Source of the DNA: Cannabis sativa
Taxonomy: Eukaryota; Streptophyta; Magnoliopsida; Rosales; Cannabaceae
Assembly: GCF_029168945.1 (NCBI RefSeq)
Contig: NC_083605.1
Location: 19,233,280 to 19,297,279 of the forward strand
DNA: 64,000 bases
Direction of reading: 5' to 3'
The notes below the pieces were generated by a model. That model had not been told where the DNA came from. It was given only the letters and a program-made list of their open reading frames with translations, and ran no database searches. The first letter of the stretch is position 1; each line of letters opens with the position of its first letter. The position numbers and the translations under genes are program-made. This document shows, one piece after another, positions 34,135 through 45,844 of the stretch.

Positions 34135-35675
34135 TGTTGGAAATTATTTTACCAGGATCTTAGATCTACTCACAAGTATGTTGATTAACACCTTAAATAT
34201 GAACTTTCTAAAATGATGAAATAAACACATATAAAGTTTAGTAAACCTTACATTGGGTGCAGCGAAATATAATGACTCCTTCTGTTCAGATATCTAGCCC
34301 TTGATTCCTTTATTGTAGCAGAGCATTATCAATATCTGAACCTAGATCTCTTTCTCTGATTTTTTTGTGCTGAAACTCCTTCTTGCTGAAAGTCTTTCTT
34401 CACGATCTTCCTCACTATGATTGAGGTATCACTTGCTGTGTGTGGGCACTACTCTAACACTAAGAATTTCGAAATTTCAAGGAAGAAGAGAGAGAGGGAG
34501 TGGTCGGCCAAAGATAGGGAGAGAGAGAGGCTCAATTTTTTCTGAATGAAAAGTGTGAAATTTAAGTGTAAATTTCCTGAAGCCTTCACTATCTATTTAT
34601 AGCATTCCACTAGGGTTAGGTTTGAATTATTTGGCATTAAAATAATGAAAATATCAGTTTGAAAAACCATCCTAAGTGGCCGGCCATACAATGTGGATTT
34701 GGGCCTCACTTTTTGCAATTTTGCAGTTTTATCTTTTCTGCATCTGATTTTCTCAAAAACACCAATTTTCTAATTCAACCATTTAAATGCCAATTCTAAC
34801 TATTTAATAACCATAAATAATTATTAAATAATATTGTCATTTATCATATTTATTAATTGAACCATACAAAGTATCATAATTAACAAATATGTCCCTAAAA
34901 CTCTTTCTTTACAATTTCGCCCTTAGTGAAAAATTCACAAATAGACGGTCTAATTTGAGAATTATAATTGATTAATCAAAACCAATTACATGAGTCTTAC
35001 AAGCAATATTATCTCAACTAGTAGGGGGACCATGGGTCTATATAACCGAGCTTCCAATAAGCAAATCAAGAATTTATAACCTAAATTCACTGACTTATTA
35101 ATTCTTCGTTGAATCTACGCATAGAACTTAGAATTGCACTCTCAGTATATAGAATGCTCTATATGTTCCACCATATAGACACATCATTAGTTATCCATTG
35201 TTATAATCCTAATTTGATAAATGATCCTCTATATGAATGATCTACATTGTAAAGGGATTAGATTACCGTTACACCCTACAATGTATTTAATCCTTAAAAC
35301 ACTTAACCCCGTATAAATGATATTTCAGCTTATGTGAAATGAGATCTCCACCATTTATTTTCGTTTGGTCAAGCTCGAAGGAGATCATCCTTTACTTACT
35401 ATTCGCCAGATAGAAGCTATAGATTCCATGTTTGTGTTAGCGCTCCTACTCAATTGCACTACCGTGTTCCCAAAATGTACGTACTACCCTGACCTAAAAG
35501 TAGGCTTAACTAACAAATCAAAGAACACGAATAGCCTCTTGAGATTGAGCCTAATCATAACAGGATTAAGATCATTTGATCTAGGATCAACTAGGCGATA
35601 TTGACTTGAATAGACATTAGGGTAAGTTTAATAAATCTAAGTCAAAGTTCAATATCGGTCCCTTCCGATGCATAT

Positions 35676-37587
35676 TGTTAGGTTTTATGCCCTAAATAAA
35701 ACTCTTTACAATCTGATTAGTTATCAATAAAAGAAATTAGACGTGATTGATGTTTGCATGAATTTTACATGCTAATGGTTTAATATGTTTAATATGTTTA
35801 TGACATTCATACACACAAAATCAGTTAAATCCAGATCATATGTTTATTCACAATTACAGTATTGTCAACACAGTGGAATGTGATTGTGATCATATGAATC
35901 AAAAGTTTTGGTCCCTGTTTCATCAGTGTTATTGGATTTACACTAATGTGATAATCAGTGATCATGTGTACTTACACTTGGAGTAAGTGTTATGTTCTTT
36001 CCAGGACATTAGTAAAGTATACTAGTTTCGAATGTATGGAGTATACATTGGACTGGACCGATATTGCAACTAAGTTAAGATATTACAAACTTACCGTTAT
36101 ACATATCTTTCCAAGTCAATATCAGTAGTTGATCTTAAGATTAAAAAGAATCTAAATCCTGATATGCTTGGGCTCAACTCAGGAGTGCTATTCATGTTCT
36201 TTGATTTATTAGTTAAGCCTACTTTTGGGTCAGGGTGATACGTATATTTTGGGAACATGATAGTATGATTGAGTGGGAGTGCTGAACATAAATATGGAAT
36301 CTATAGCTTCTACTGGTGTATAGAAGTCAAGTGATGATTCCCTTCGAGCTTAGCAAATAGAAGTAAATGGATGAGCTCTTGTTTAACTGACTAATTATTA
36401 GATCACTAAACACCATTTACAGGTAGCTAAGTGTTTTAAGGGGCAAAATACATTGAGGGGTGAGAACGGTAAAGAAATCCCATCTCGATGTAAATCATCT
36501 ATATAGAGGATCTTTAAATCACAATAAGATTATAACAATGGTTAAATGAGATAGTATATTGGTATCGTGAAACATACAATATGCTCTATATAAGTCTGAG
36601 AGTGCAATTCTAAGTTCTAAGAGTGGATTCAACGAAGAATTAATAAGTAGGAATTTACTTGGTAAATTTGGTTCACTTATTGGAAGCTCAGCATATAGAT
36701 CCATGGTCCCCATTCTAGTTGAGAACATTCTGCTTGTAAGACTCATTAATTGATTCGTGATTGATCAATTATAATTCTAAAGTTAGACTATGTCTGATTT
36801 TATGAATTTTCACTAAGCAGGGGTGAAATTGTAAGGAAAAGAGTTTTCTAGGTTTATTTATTTATTAATAGACTTTATATGTCTAATTAATAATTAAATT
36901 AAATGACAATATTATTTAATAATGTATTTTAGTTATTAAATAATTAGTTTTGGCATTTAAAAGGTTAGAATTGGAAAATTGGCATTTTTGAGAAAATAGA
37001 GATAAAATTTGATAAAATTGCAAAATTAAGTGAGGCCCATTACAACACCTAGGCCGGCCACTTAATATGTTTTTTCAAATTATTATTTTCATTATTTTAA
37101 TGCCAAATAATTCTAAACCTAGACCTAGTAGTTGCCTATAAATAGAAAGTGATGGCTCAGTCAAATCACAAGTTTTCAGATCAACTTTCTGACAGAAATT
37201 TCTCTCTTCAGAAAACTGAGCCTTCCCTCACTCTCTACCTTGGCCGAAATACCTCTCTCTCTTTTCCCTTCATCTTTTTCGTGACCCTAGTGAAAGAGTA
37301 AGTGCCCACACACAGCAAGCAGTAACTCAATCATAGATTGGAAGACTGTGAAGGATCAAAACTTGAAGAAGAAGGAGATTCGGGCTCAGATCTTGATTAT
37401 ACTCTGCTACAGAAAGGAATCAAGGGTAAGAGATCTGAGTGGAAGGAGACATTTATTCCGCTGCATCAATGTAAGATTTTCTTAACTTTGTATGTGTTTA
37501 TTTTATCGTTTTAGAAAGTTCATATTTAGGATGTTAATAAACATACTTGTGAGTAGATCTAAGATCCTGGTAAAATAATTCCCAACA
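35676..37587 (+). repeat. 5' LTR of element E
   Basis: 1912 bp, from TGTTAGGTTTTATGCC to CCCAACA. TATA box TATAAATA at 37137-37144, downstream of a GGCCGGCC motif (37053-37060). Transcription would begin near 37170, giving a repeat region plus U5 of about 400 bp. Confidence 0.92.
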
Positions 37588-37606
37588 ACTGGCCTCAGAG
37601 CCATGG
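37588..37606 (+). other. Primer-binding site of element E
   Basis: CTGGCCTCAGAGCCATGG begins two bases after the LTR. It matches the initiator-Met tRNA PBS pattern of copia elements (TGGTATCAGAGCC) except at two or three positions. The same site occurs in Z (61780-61796, minus) and in a near copy lacking one C in Y (53751-53768, minus). Confidence 0.7.
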
Positions 37607-38172
37607 TAATTGATTTACTTACATGTAATTTGGACTTTAAAACGATTGTTTGTATGTTCTTTGGATGGTATCATGTTGTATTGAGTGTTATTTGATGATT
37701 GATTGATGTTTGTGAAATTTTCGTGAAACATAATTGTGATTTCGTTTCTGGAATTATTTTTATTGGATAGTATGGAAAAACTTAAGCAATTTAGCCTTTT
37801 ACAGAACTCAATTTGGATTTTATTTGAATTATTTATGATTTTTAGAAGATTTGACAAAATCGGGGCTGTGCTGATAGTTTCCTGCGATCGCAGAACTATC
37901 CGTACAGTTTCGAATTTTTCCTTTTTTCTTCAATTTTTCATACTTTTTCATGGAATTAGCTTCCAATTTTTTGTATGGTTTTGTATATATACTATTACTA
38001 TTCCTAATTCAATTCTAATTATCATTTTGAATTAATTTAATATTTTTTTAATTTAATTCAAGATATTAGTGTAATTTGAATTTGAATAGAATTAGTATTT
38101 ATCTTTTTCTTAAAAATCTATCTTATTTTTAAATTTGATTATATTTTTTTTAAATTTAAGGTCAGATTTTTT

Positions 38173-38269
38173 AAGATATTTATAATATCTTTTAAGATAT
38201 TTAAAAATATCTTATCTTTTAAGATATTTTAAAAATATCTTATCTTTTAAGATTTTTTAATTAAATCTT
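38173..38269. repeat. Four consecutive AT hairpins in E leader
   Basis: AAGATATTT-x-AATATCTT-type palindromes at 38173-38191, 38194-38213, 38221-38241 and 38249-38269. They form a row of perfect or near-perfect AT stems in the leader. Confidence 0.75.
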
Positions 38270-39068
38270 TTTAGATATTTTGACCATATTTAAATTTAAA
38301 ATAAGATATTTATAATCATGTAATTTTAAATAGATATAAGATATTTTGCTAACTTTTAAATTTTGTTATTTTATTTATTTAAATTAAATTTAAAATCTGA
38401 AAAGATATTTTATTTATCTTTTCTAATTTTTTATTTAATTTTTATTTTTAAAATAACATTTAATTTTTAAAAGTAGTTAGCAAATTTTTTAAAATGATAT
38501 TTAGGTTGGTTGAAACCTAATTTTTCAAAAAGTAGGTTTAATTTTAAATATTTTTTTTATTTCGAAATTTAAATTATTATTTCCGAAATTAAAATATTTT
38601 TTTTATTTTATTTTTCAAAAATTAAATTTTTTTAATTATTTATTTTTTCGAAATTATTTATTTAAAATTAAATAAATCCTACTTCCAACTATCCAGCTAA
38701 CCTTGTTGCAGGAGTATGTGTTTTTAGCTTATGTGTAAGTTTTAAAAACCTATTATTACTTGATTGCAAATAGCCATGGTTACTTTTTGCCAGATCTAAT
38801 GATCTGATGGCTCCCTTGGTCAAGTTAATAATTTGTAACAGGTAAATTTTACAATCTTCTTTCATCTGTGTATGACCTAGCAACATGATAGGATCCATCC
38901 AAAGTGTGCCTGTGTGAGCCTATATGTTTATTTTGTTTTAATATAGATGCATATAAGTTGTTGCTAAATAAAATGTCACACCATGATAGATTTTATTTAG
39001 GTCCATTTAGTTATTGGACCTATTCAATTAATAACAGTTATTCATTTTAAGGTTAAATTCCTCTCTTT

Positions 39069-39162
39069 TGGGCCTTGTGTGAGAGTTGGGTGTCATAGAA
39101 GTGGGTACGACATACTGAACCCAGCACCCCCTCACATGAACTACCCCAATTGTGAAGGCCCA
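39069..39162 (+). other. Conserved nested inverted-repeat block in leader
   Basis: TGGGCCTT at the left pairs with AAGGCCCA at the right. Inside, TGTGAG pairs with CTCACA and GGGT with ACCC around a central TACGACATACTG. The block is conserved in Y (52211-52315, minus) and Z (60149-60241, minus) although the leader around it is AT-rich and divergent. It reads like a GC-rich RNA fold; a role is not known. Confidence 0.6.
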
Positions 39163-40719
39163 TTTGCCTGATTTGAAAAAACTGTACTAGGTTAATTTTA
39201 TTAGTTTGACCTAATAAAATTGAATTAGCAACATAATTAACTTTTAAAATATATGAAAACTTATTTTCATTTTAATATTTTAAAGTTAATTTTAAGAAAA
39301 ACACTTTTAGTTTAGATATTATTTCTAGATAAACTATTTGTATTTTTCTTGTATTTAATTAAATATAGAATCTTAACTAACGAAGATTCTTTCTGGAGCT
39401 TATTTAATTAAATATTCCTATTTAAGTTATAAATTAGTTGTATCAACTGATTTTTCTTATCTAACTTAAATTTGAATATTTGATTTAAATTTTAAATAAA
39501 GTCGAGGAATCTTAGGCATTAGTTATTAAAGATTCTTGAGATATTTTTTAAGTTAATATCTTTTCAAATATTAACTTGAAATGGAATATCTTAGATATTT
39601 TTTGGTTAATATCCTTTCAAATATTAACTTTAAAAGATATCTTCAAATTAAGTGGTTACAACTTAATTTGTGATATTTAATTAAATCTAGATTTGAAATT
39701 ATTTAAGTTTTAGATTTTTTCTATATAACTTAAATTAGATATTTTTCAAATTTTGAAAAGATACTTAGTCAAATAAGATATTTTCTAGATAATAATTTCT
39801 AGACTACTTATTATTTCTAATATTTAAATAGGAAAATATTATACTTTTGTGAAATTAATTATTTAAATAATTAATTTTGGTACAATTTTATTAAGTATAT
39901 TTTTCCTAGTATTAAATAGAAATTAATAATTAAGCCTTCTCTATACTTAATTATTTATTTCTTGAATTTAATACATTTAATTAACTTGAAAAATCTAAAT
40001 ATCTAAGTTGATTTTCATCATGATACTTAAATATTTATTGATTTTTCATGACACTTAATTAAATAGAAAATTATTTTTAGGTTGAAATTTAATTTTTCAA
40101 CTTAAATTTAAATAATTTTCAAAATATATATTTTTCTTTATTTTATTAATCAATTTCGAAAATTGCATTTTATTTATGCAATATTTTCGATTTTTTTTTT
40201 TTTTTTGAAAAATAGTTGAGTTGTAAATTAATTATTTATTTTAATTAATTCTTGGACCAACTACAATCAATGATTTTTTCATTTAATTGATTAATTTAAA
40301 TAAATGAATTTAAAATATATATTATTAGAAATTGAATTAACTAGTCAAAAGAATATCTAGATAGGTGATATTTTTGCTTGAAGTATTTCTTTTCTATTTT
40401 TATTATTTTTTCGAAAATTGTACATTTTTATATACTTTAAATTTTCGAACCCAATAAATATATTCTCAAAGGAAATTTTTAAGTTGCTAATTATTTATTT
40501 AATTCAACTTAAATTAATTTCCTTAATATTTATATTTAAGATTATTACTAAGATGGAAATAATTAATTTTATTTCAATCACCATCTAAGTATAATTTTAT
40601 AAATATTATATTAAATTCTTATTTTTGAATTTTCATTCTTAATTTAGAATTTAATGAGATTTATTTATTAGAATAATAAAGAAAATACATTTTAAATAAT
40701 GAGCTTTATTATTATTAAG

Positions 40720-41100
40720 ATATTCGATCTCCATTGTGGGTTTTACACCGCGTTTGTTTTAGTGAGTAATCCTCCCTAATGGAGGAACGTTCATTAGCAA
40801 TTTCGCACCGTTTAATCTCGCATGATAAGTGGTTTGTAAGTGTTTTATATGGTATAGATCACCCTAATGGTGGCGACCATATTTGACTTGCAAATTGCGA
40901 AACAATGGTAGAAGCTCATGAGATAGAATAGCCTTGACTCTCGCCTAAACGGGACAACGCTGGATTCTGATCTTGATCGAATAAAAGGTTGCTAGAATGT
41001 TTAATATTTTTAATGAGCTGACAACTCTATTCAATGGATGGTAGCTTTGACTCTCGCCTAAACGGGACACTGATATCAGTTTGTTGAAAACCTTGGAAAT
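40720..41100 (+). other. Structured leader module of element E
   Basis: Same order as at 1245-1640: hairpin TCCTCC-CTAAT-GGAGGA at 40770-40786 with ATTAG at 40793-40797, hairpin CACC-CTAAT-GGTG at 40860-40872, and the 20-mer GACTCTCGCCTAAACGGGAC at about 40936-40955 and 41049-41068. It ends about 180 nt before the gag ATG. Only one module is present here, whereas A and Y have two. Confidence 0.7.
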
Positions 41101-41246
41101 TATTTAGGATTGAATTTTTAAGTATTTTCTCACATCATTCCTACTTGCTATATGCTTATAATTTCTGAATTGATTTTGTGTGTTAAACCATTATTTAATT
41201 TCTATTTGTTGATTTCTATTATTTTGTAGTATCCTGTTTTGTCAAA

Positions 41247-42107
41247 ATGAATCCCATGTTATCACTGTTGACTGAAAATAAGCTGAATGGATCTAACTTT
41301 AATAAATGGAATGAGAACATTAATATTGCTCTCATAGGAGAAAGTGCCTTGTTTGTTTTAACTGAGCCGTCACCTGAAGTGCCTGGGGATAATGCATCCA
41401 AAGCTGTGAAAGAAAACTATGAGCGTTGGCAGAAGGCAAATGACAAAGCTCTATACTTTATGCTTTCTAGCATGGTTGACACCCTCAAAACTCGGTTTTC
41501 TAAAACTGAGAAGGCTGCTGAAGTTATGACGAAGTTAAATGAGCTATTCGGTAAGGCATCACTTCAGTCACGCTTTGACGCGACTAAGAAGTACATTAAC
41601 GCACGGATGGAACCTCATCAAAACGTGCGTGATCATGTTCTCCTCATGTCCAGTTATTTCCAAGAAGCCCAGGATCATGGTGCTGAAATGGACAGTGCTA
41701 CTCAAGTAAGTCTTATCTTGAACAGCTTGACTCCAGCATTTCTACCATACACATCAAATTATGTCATGAATAAGAAGGAAATTGACTTTCATGAATTAGT
41801 CAATGACCTTCAAACTTATGAAAATTTGATTGGAGGACCCAAGAAGAGAGGGAGTAAACCTCACAATCCTGGTAATGGTAATGGGACGATGAAACCTGAA
41901 GCAAATGTTGCCTCTGCTTCAAAGCCCAAATCGAAGAAGAAGTGGAAGAACACCAAGAAGCGAACAAAAGTCATGAAAAAGGCTGCTCCTTCTGGTGATG
42001 CTACACTTAAAGGAAAGTGTTTCCACTGCAATGAAAAAGGTCATTGGAAACCCCAGTGTCCTAAACTTCTTGCAAAGAAACAAGGTATTTCCTTTTATAA
42101 ACTTTAA
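41247..42107 (+). CDS. Gag of element E (copia type)
   Basis: Uninterrupted 286-codon frame. It starts 'MNPMLSLLTENKLNGSNFNK', typical of the copia gag N-terminus (DUF4219/UBN2 type), with a helical UBN2-like middle ('KARMEPHQNVRDHVLLMS'-like region at about residues 120-200). A basic linker rich in Lys precedes a zinc knuckle CFHCNEKGHWKPQCP near residue 265. Gag forms the virus-like particle and binds the element RNA. The frame stops soon after the knuckle, where a protease would begin in an autonomous element. The stop may lie in an intron: GT at 42085 and a pyrimidine-rich TATAG ending at 42184 would replace the last 8 residues with about 4. It is a recent open frame in a young insertion and probably functional. 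Confidence 0.88.
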   Translation: MNPMLSLLTENKLNGSNFNKWNENINIALIGESALFVLTEPSPEVPGDNASKAVKENYERWQKANDKALYFMLSSMVDTLKTRFSKTEKAAEVMTKLNELFGKASLQSRFDATKKYINARMEPHQNVRDHVLLMSSYFQEAQDHGAEMDSATQVSLILNSLTPAFLPYTSNYVMNKKEIDFHELVNDLQTYENLIGGPKKRGSKPHNPGNGNGTMKPEANVASASKPKSKKKWKNTKKRTKVMKKAAPSGDATLKGKCFHCNEKGHWKPQCPKLLAKKQGISFYKL

Positions 42108-43930
42108 GAGTTTTAGTGAATTATTATCCAATCGGATTTATGATTCTGGACTAACTTTGTTTATTTGTTTTCTTCTTCTTATAGGCCAAGCTACTTGAAC
42201 TCAATTGAGTTGGATCAGCAAGCTGGACCAAGGGTGAAATCGTCCAGATGAAGATGAAGCTCTTCAATTTATTTTTGAATTAATTGTTTTAGTTTAAAGA
42301 CAATTTGGATTTCAAATTTTAGTTAGGGATATTTATCCCCGTTTCTCTCATATTGTTGCAATATTTTTTTAATATTAATAAAGTTTTATTTTCGAAATTC
42401 CCTATTGCAATTTATGAGATTGAGCTTCATTTAATTTATCTTCATCAATTATTACCACATTATATTTGTATGTTTGTATGTGTAAGTGATTTTATTATTG
42501 ATGCAAATTCTATAATATTTACAACTCTTCATAGAGTTATATTATATAAACATTAGAAATTATTTCTATGTTTATCAATAATTGTTAATTCTCATACAAT
42601 TATTAAGAATTTGTTTGATAAAAGGATCTTATGATCTGATAGGGGTGGAGAAAAGTTAAGAAAACTATGCAGTTCAACGATCTTTTATATCTAATGAACT
42701 CTGGATAGTATTCAACTCCACATAAACTCTGGATAGAAAAGTTAAGAGAATCATGATCTATACAACCTTTAGGGGTGGATCATAATCTCTATAAACTTAG
42801 GGGTTGAGGTTATCCATAGTACCATATATGTATATTCTTAGGGGTGGAGTCCATTCCACAATTCCTTATGAAACACATATCTTGTTTAAACATAGAAGTA
42901 ATATAATGAGTTAGCTATTGTCAATATAAATTCTTGATCTTGATTGTATGTTCCATTTCGATTTTACTGTAATAAGTAAAAGTTTGATACCTTTGAAAGT
43001 TCTTTGTTAAAGTTTCACACTACCTTAATTGAGTGGGAGAATTATAAAGTTCTATACCCATCTTCATTAGGTTGATAATTGTGATAGGTACTTAAGAACA
43101 CTACTGAAAAGCAAATCTAACCATTCACATGGATAGGTATAGCTTATCAGAATTATGAGAATAAGATAAAGAACTCTAGTTCAGTCCATTCGAATGACTT
43201 GAACCAAGAATTCTTAATCCTCATAAAATTTTATGGTATCTTAATTTTGATTACTTTATCTCTGGCATGTATTTTTCACTTCAAATACTAGTCTGCTAAC
43301 TTGATGACTTAGTCTTAACTTAAAGTTTTAAGACTAATACAAAAGTCACAACTAGGTAACTCTCTAAACAATCAGAGGTTAAAAGTATTATTTAACCAGA
43401 CATCTGCTATTGAGTGGGAGCTATCTGAGATGTAATCAAATAGGGAACATTAGAAGATATTCAAGAAGGATTTATGAAAGTGATCTATATGTAAGATATT
43501 AAGGAACTGTGTATCAGTTGTCCTTGTATCTCACCATCTAATTTCGATTTATATGAGATGGTGCTTACTTTGGGGGTGGAGGAATTATTGTATATTAATT
43601 CAAGCTCTACCAGAGAAGAATTGTAACTTGGTCTATTCGAAAATACCAGAAAGTTATATCACTGAAGAAAAGTCTACACTGTATTATCTCAATTACATAC
43701 TTTAAAATATGAGAGATATGTCTTCTGTTAATTCAGATGTACTTTTAAAACTGTAAAGATTTCAGTATCCCTTGATAAGTAAAGCATATAGTAAAGGATG
43801 TTTCATAAGTGTATTTATGAACTAGTTTCCAGAAGTTTGGGTGGATTCAAATATACTACACTTGATCTGAAGATCAAGACATCAGATTGACCTATTTGCG
43901 CAGTTTGTTTTATATTAGTGCAAGTGGGAG
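42108..43930 (+). pseudogene. Pol remnant of element E
   Basis: No usable frame. Fragments of pol are recognisable at DNA level: 'ATCTGATAGGGGTGGAGA' at 42634 (integrase TDRGGEY region), GGGGTGGAG repeats at 42773, 42841 and 43576, and an RT end near 43380-43600. Compared with Z, most of pol is deleted and the rest is highly decayed, though the LTRs are nearly identical. Hence the loss predates this insertion and is a property of the subfamily. Confidence 0.7.
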
Positions 43931-43932
43931 TT

Positions 43933-45844
43933 TGTTAGGTTTTATGCCCTAAATAAAACTCTTTACAATCTGATTAGTTATCAATAAAAGAAATTAGAAG
44001 TGATTGATGTTTGCATGAATTTTACATGCTAATGGTTTAATATGTTTAATATGTTTATGACATTCATACACACAAAATCAGTTAAATCCAGATCATATGT
44101 TTATTCACAATTACAGTATCGTCAACACAGTGGAATGTGATTGTGATCATATGAATCAAAAGTTTTGGTCCCTGTTTCATCAGTGTTATTGGATTTACAC
44201 TAATGTGATAATCAGCGATGATGTGTACTTACACTTGGAGTAAGTGTTATGTTCTTTCCAGGACATTAGTAAAGTATACTAGTTTCGAATGTATGGAGTA
44301 TACATTGGACTGGACCGATATTGCAACTAAGTTAAGATATTACAAACTTACCGTTATACATATCTTTCCAAGTCAATATCAGTAGTTGATCTTAAGATTA
44401 AAAAGAATCTAAATCCTGATATGCTTGGGCTCAACTCAGGAGTGCTATTCATGTTCTTTGATTTATTAGTTAAGCCTACTTTTGGGTCAGGGTGATACGT
44501 ATATTTTGGGAACATGATAGTATGATTGAGTGGGAGTGCTGAACATAAATATGGAATCTATAGCTTCTACTGGTGTATAGAAGTCAAGTGATGATTCCCT
44601 TCGAGCTTAGCAAATAGAAGTAAATGGATGAGCTCTTGTTTAACTGACTAATTATTAGATCACTAAACACCATTTACAGGTAGCTAAGTGTTTTAAGGGG
44701 CAAAATACATTGAGGGGTGAGAACGGTAAAGAAATCCCATCTCGATGTAAATAATCTATATAGAGGATCTTTAAATCACAATAAGATTATAACAATGGTT
44801 AAATGAGATAGTATATTGGTATCGTGAAACATACAATATGCTCTATATAAGTCTGAGAGTGCAATTCTAAGTTCTAAGAGTAGATTCAACGAAGAATTAA
44901 TAAGTAGGAATTTACTTGGTAAATTTGGTTCACTTATTGGAAGCTCAGCATATAGATCCATGGTCCCCATTCTAGTTGAGAACATTCTGCTTGTAAGACT
45001 CATTAATTGATTCGTGATTGATCAATTATAATTCTAAAGTTAGACTATGTCTGATTTTATGAATTTTCACTAAGCAGGGGTGAAATTGTAAGGAAAAGAG
45101 TTTTCTAGGTTTATTTATTTATTAATAGACTTTATATGTCTAATTAATAATTAAATTAAATGACAATATTATTTAATAATGTATTTTAGTTATTAAATAA
45201 TTAGTTTTGGCATTTAAAAGGTTAGAATTGGAAAATTGGCATTTTTGAGAAAATAGAGATAAAATTTGATAAAATTGCAAAATTAAGTGAGGCCCATTAC
45301 AACACCTAGGCCGGCCACTTAATATGTTTTTTCAAATTATTATTTTCATTATTTTAATGCCAAATAATTCTAAACCTAGACCTAGTAGTTGCCTATAAAT
45401 AGAAAGTGATGGCTCAGTCAAATCACAAGTTTTCAGATCAACTTTCTGACAGAAATTTCTCTCTTCAGAAAACTGAGCCTTCCCTCACTCTCTACCTTGG
45501 CCGAAATACATCTCTCTCTTTTCCCTTCATCTTTTTCGTGACCCTAGTGAAAGAGTAAGTGCCCACACACAGCAAGCAGTAACTCAATCATAGATTGGAA
45601 GACTGTGAAGGATCAAAACTTGAAGAAGAAGGAGATTCGGGCTCAGATCTTGATTATACTCTGCTACAGAAAGGAATCAAGGGTTAGAGATCTGAGTGGA
45701 AGGATACATTTATTCCGCTGCATCAATGTAAGTTTTTCTTAACTTTGCATGTGTTTATTTTATCGTTTTAGAAAGTTCATATTTAGGATGTTAATAAACA
45801 TACTTGTGAGTAGATCTAAGATCCTGGTAAAATAATTCCCAACA
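43933..45844 (+). repeat. 3' LTR of element E
   Basis: 1912 bp, nearly identical to 35676-37587. TATA box at 45394-45401. Directly preceded by the PPT AAGTGGGAG and followed by CATAC, the target duplication. Confidence 0.92.

Larger units (their letters stand above)
35676..45844 (+). mobile_element. Element E: young gag-only copia retrotransposon
   Basis: A complete 10.2-kb LTR element: 5' LTR 35676-37587, PBS 37588-37606, AT-rich leader to 41246, gag 41247-42107, decayed pol scraps, PPT (CAAGTGGGAG, 43921-43930) and 3' LTR 43933-45844. The LTRs are equal in length (1912 bp) and differ at about ten positions by eye (about 0.6%), so insertion is recent. The target duplication CATAC (5' copy now CATAT) is inside Y's LTR. 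There is no protease, integrase or RT, so it must have been mobilised in trans. Long LTRs, an initiator-Met-like PBS and pol type in its relatives suggest the Angela/Tork side of Ty1/copia, which is inference. Confidence 0.88.

Noticed and set aside
37920..38680. Possible scaffold attachment region in AT-rich leader
   Set aside because: AT richness alone is not evidence, and similar stretches occur across all copia leaders here.
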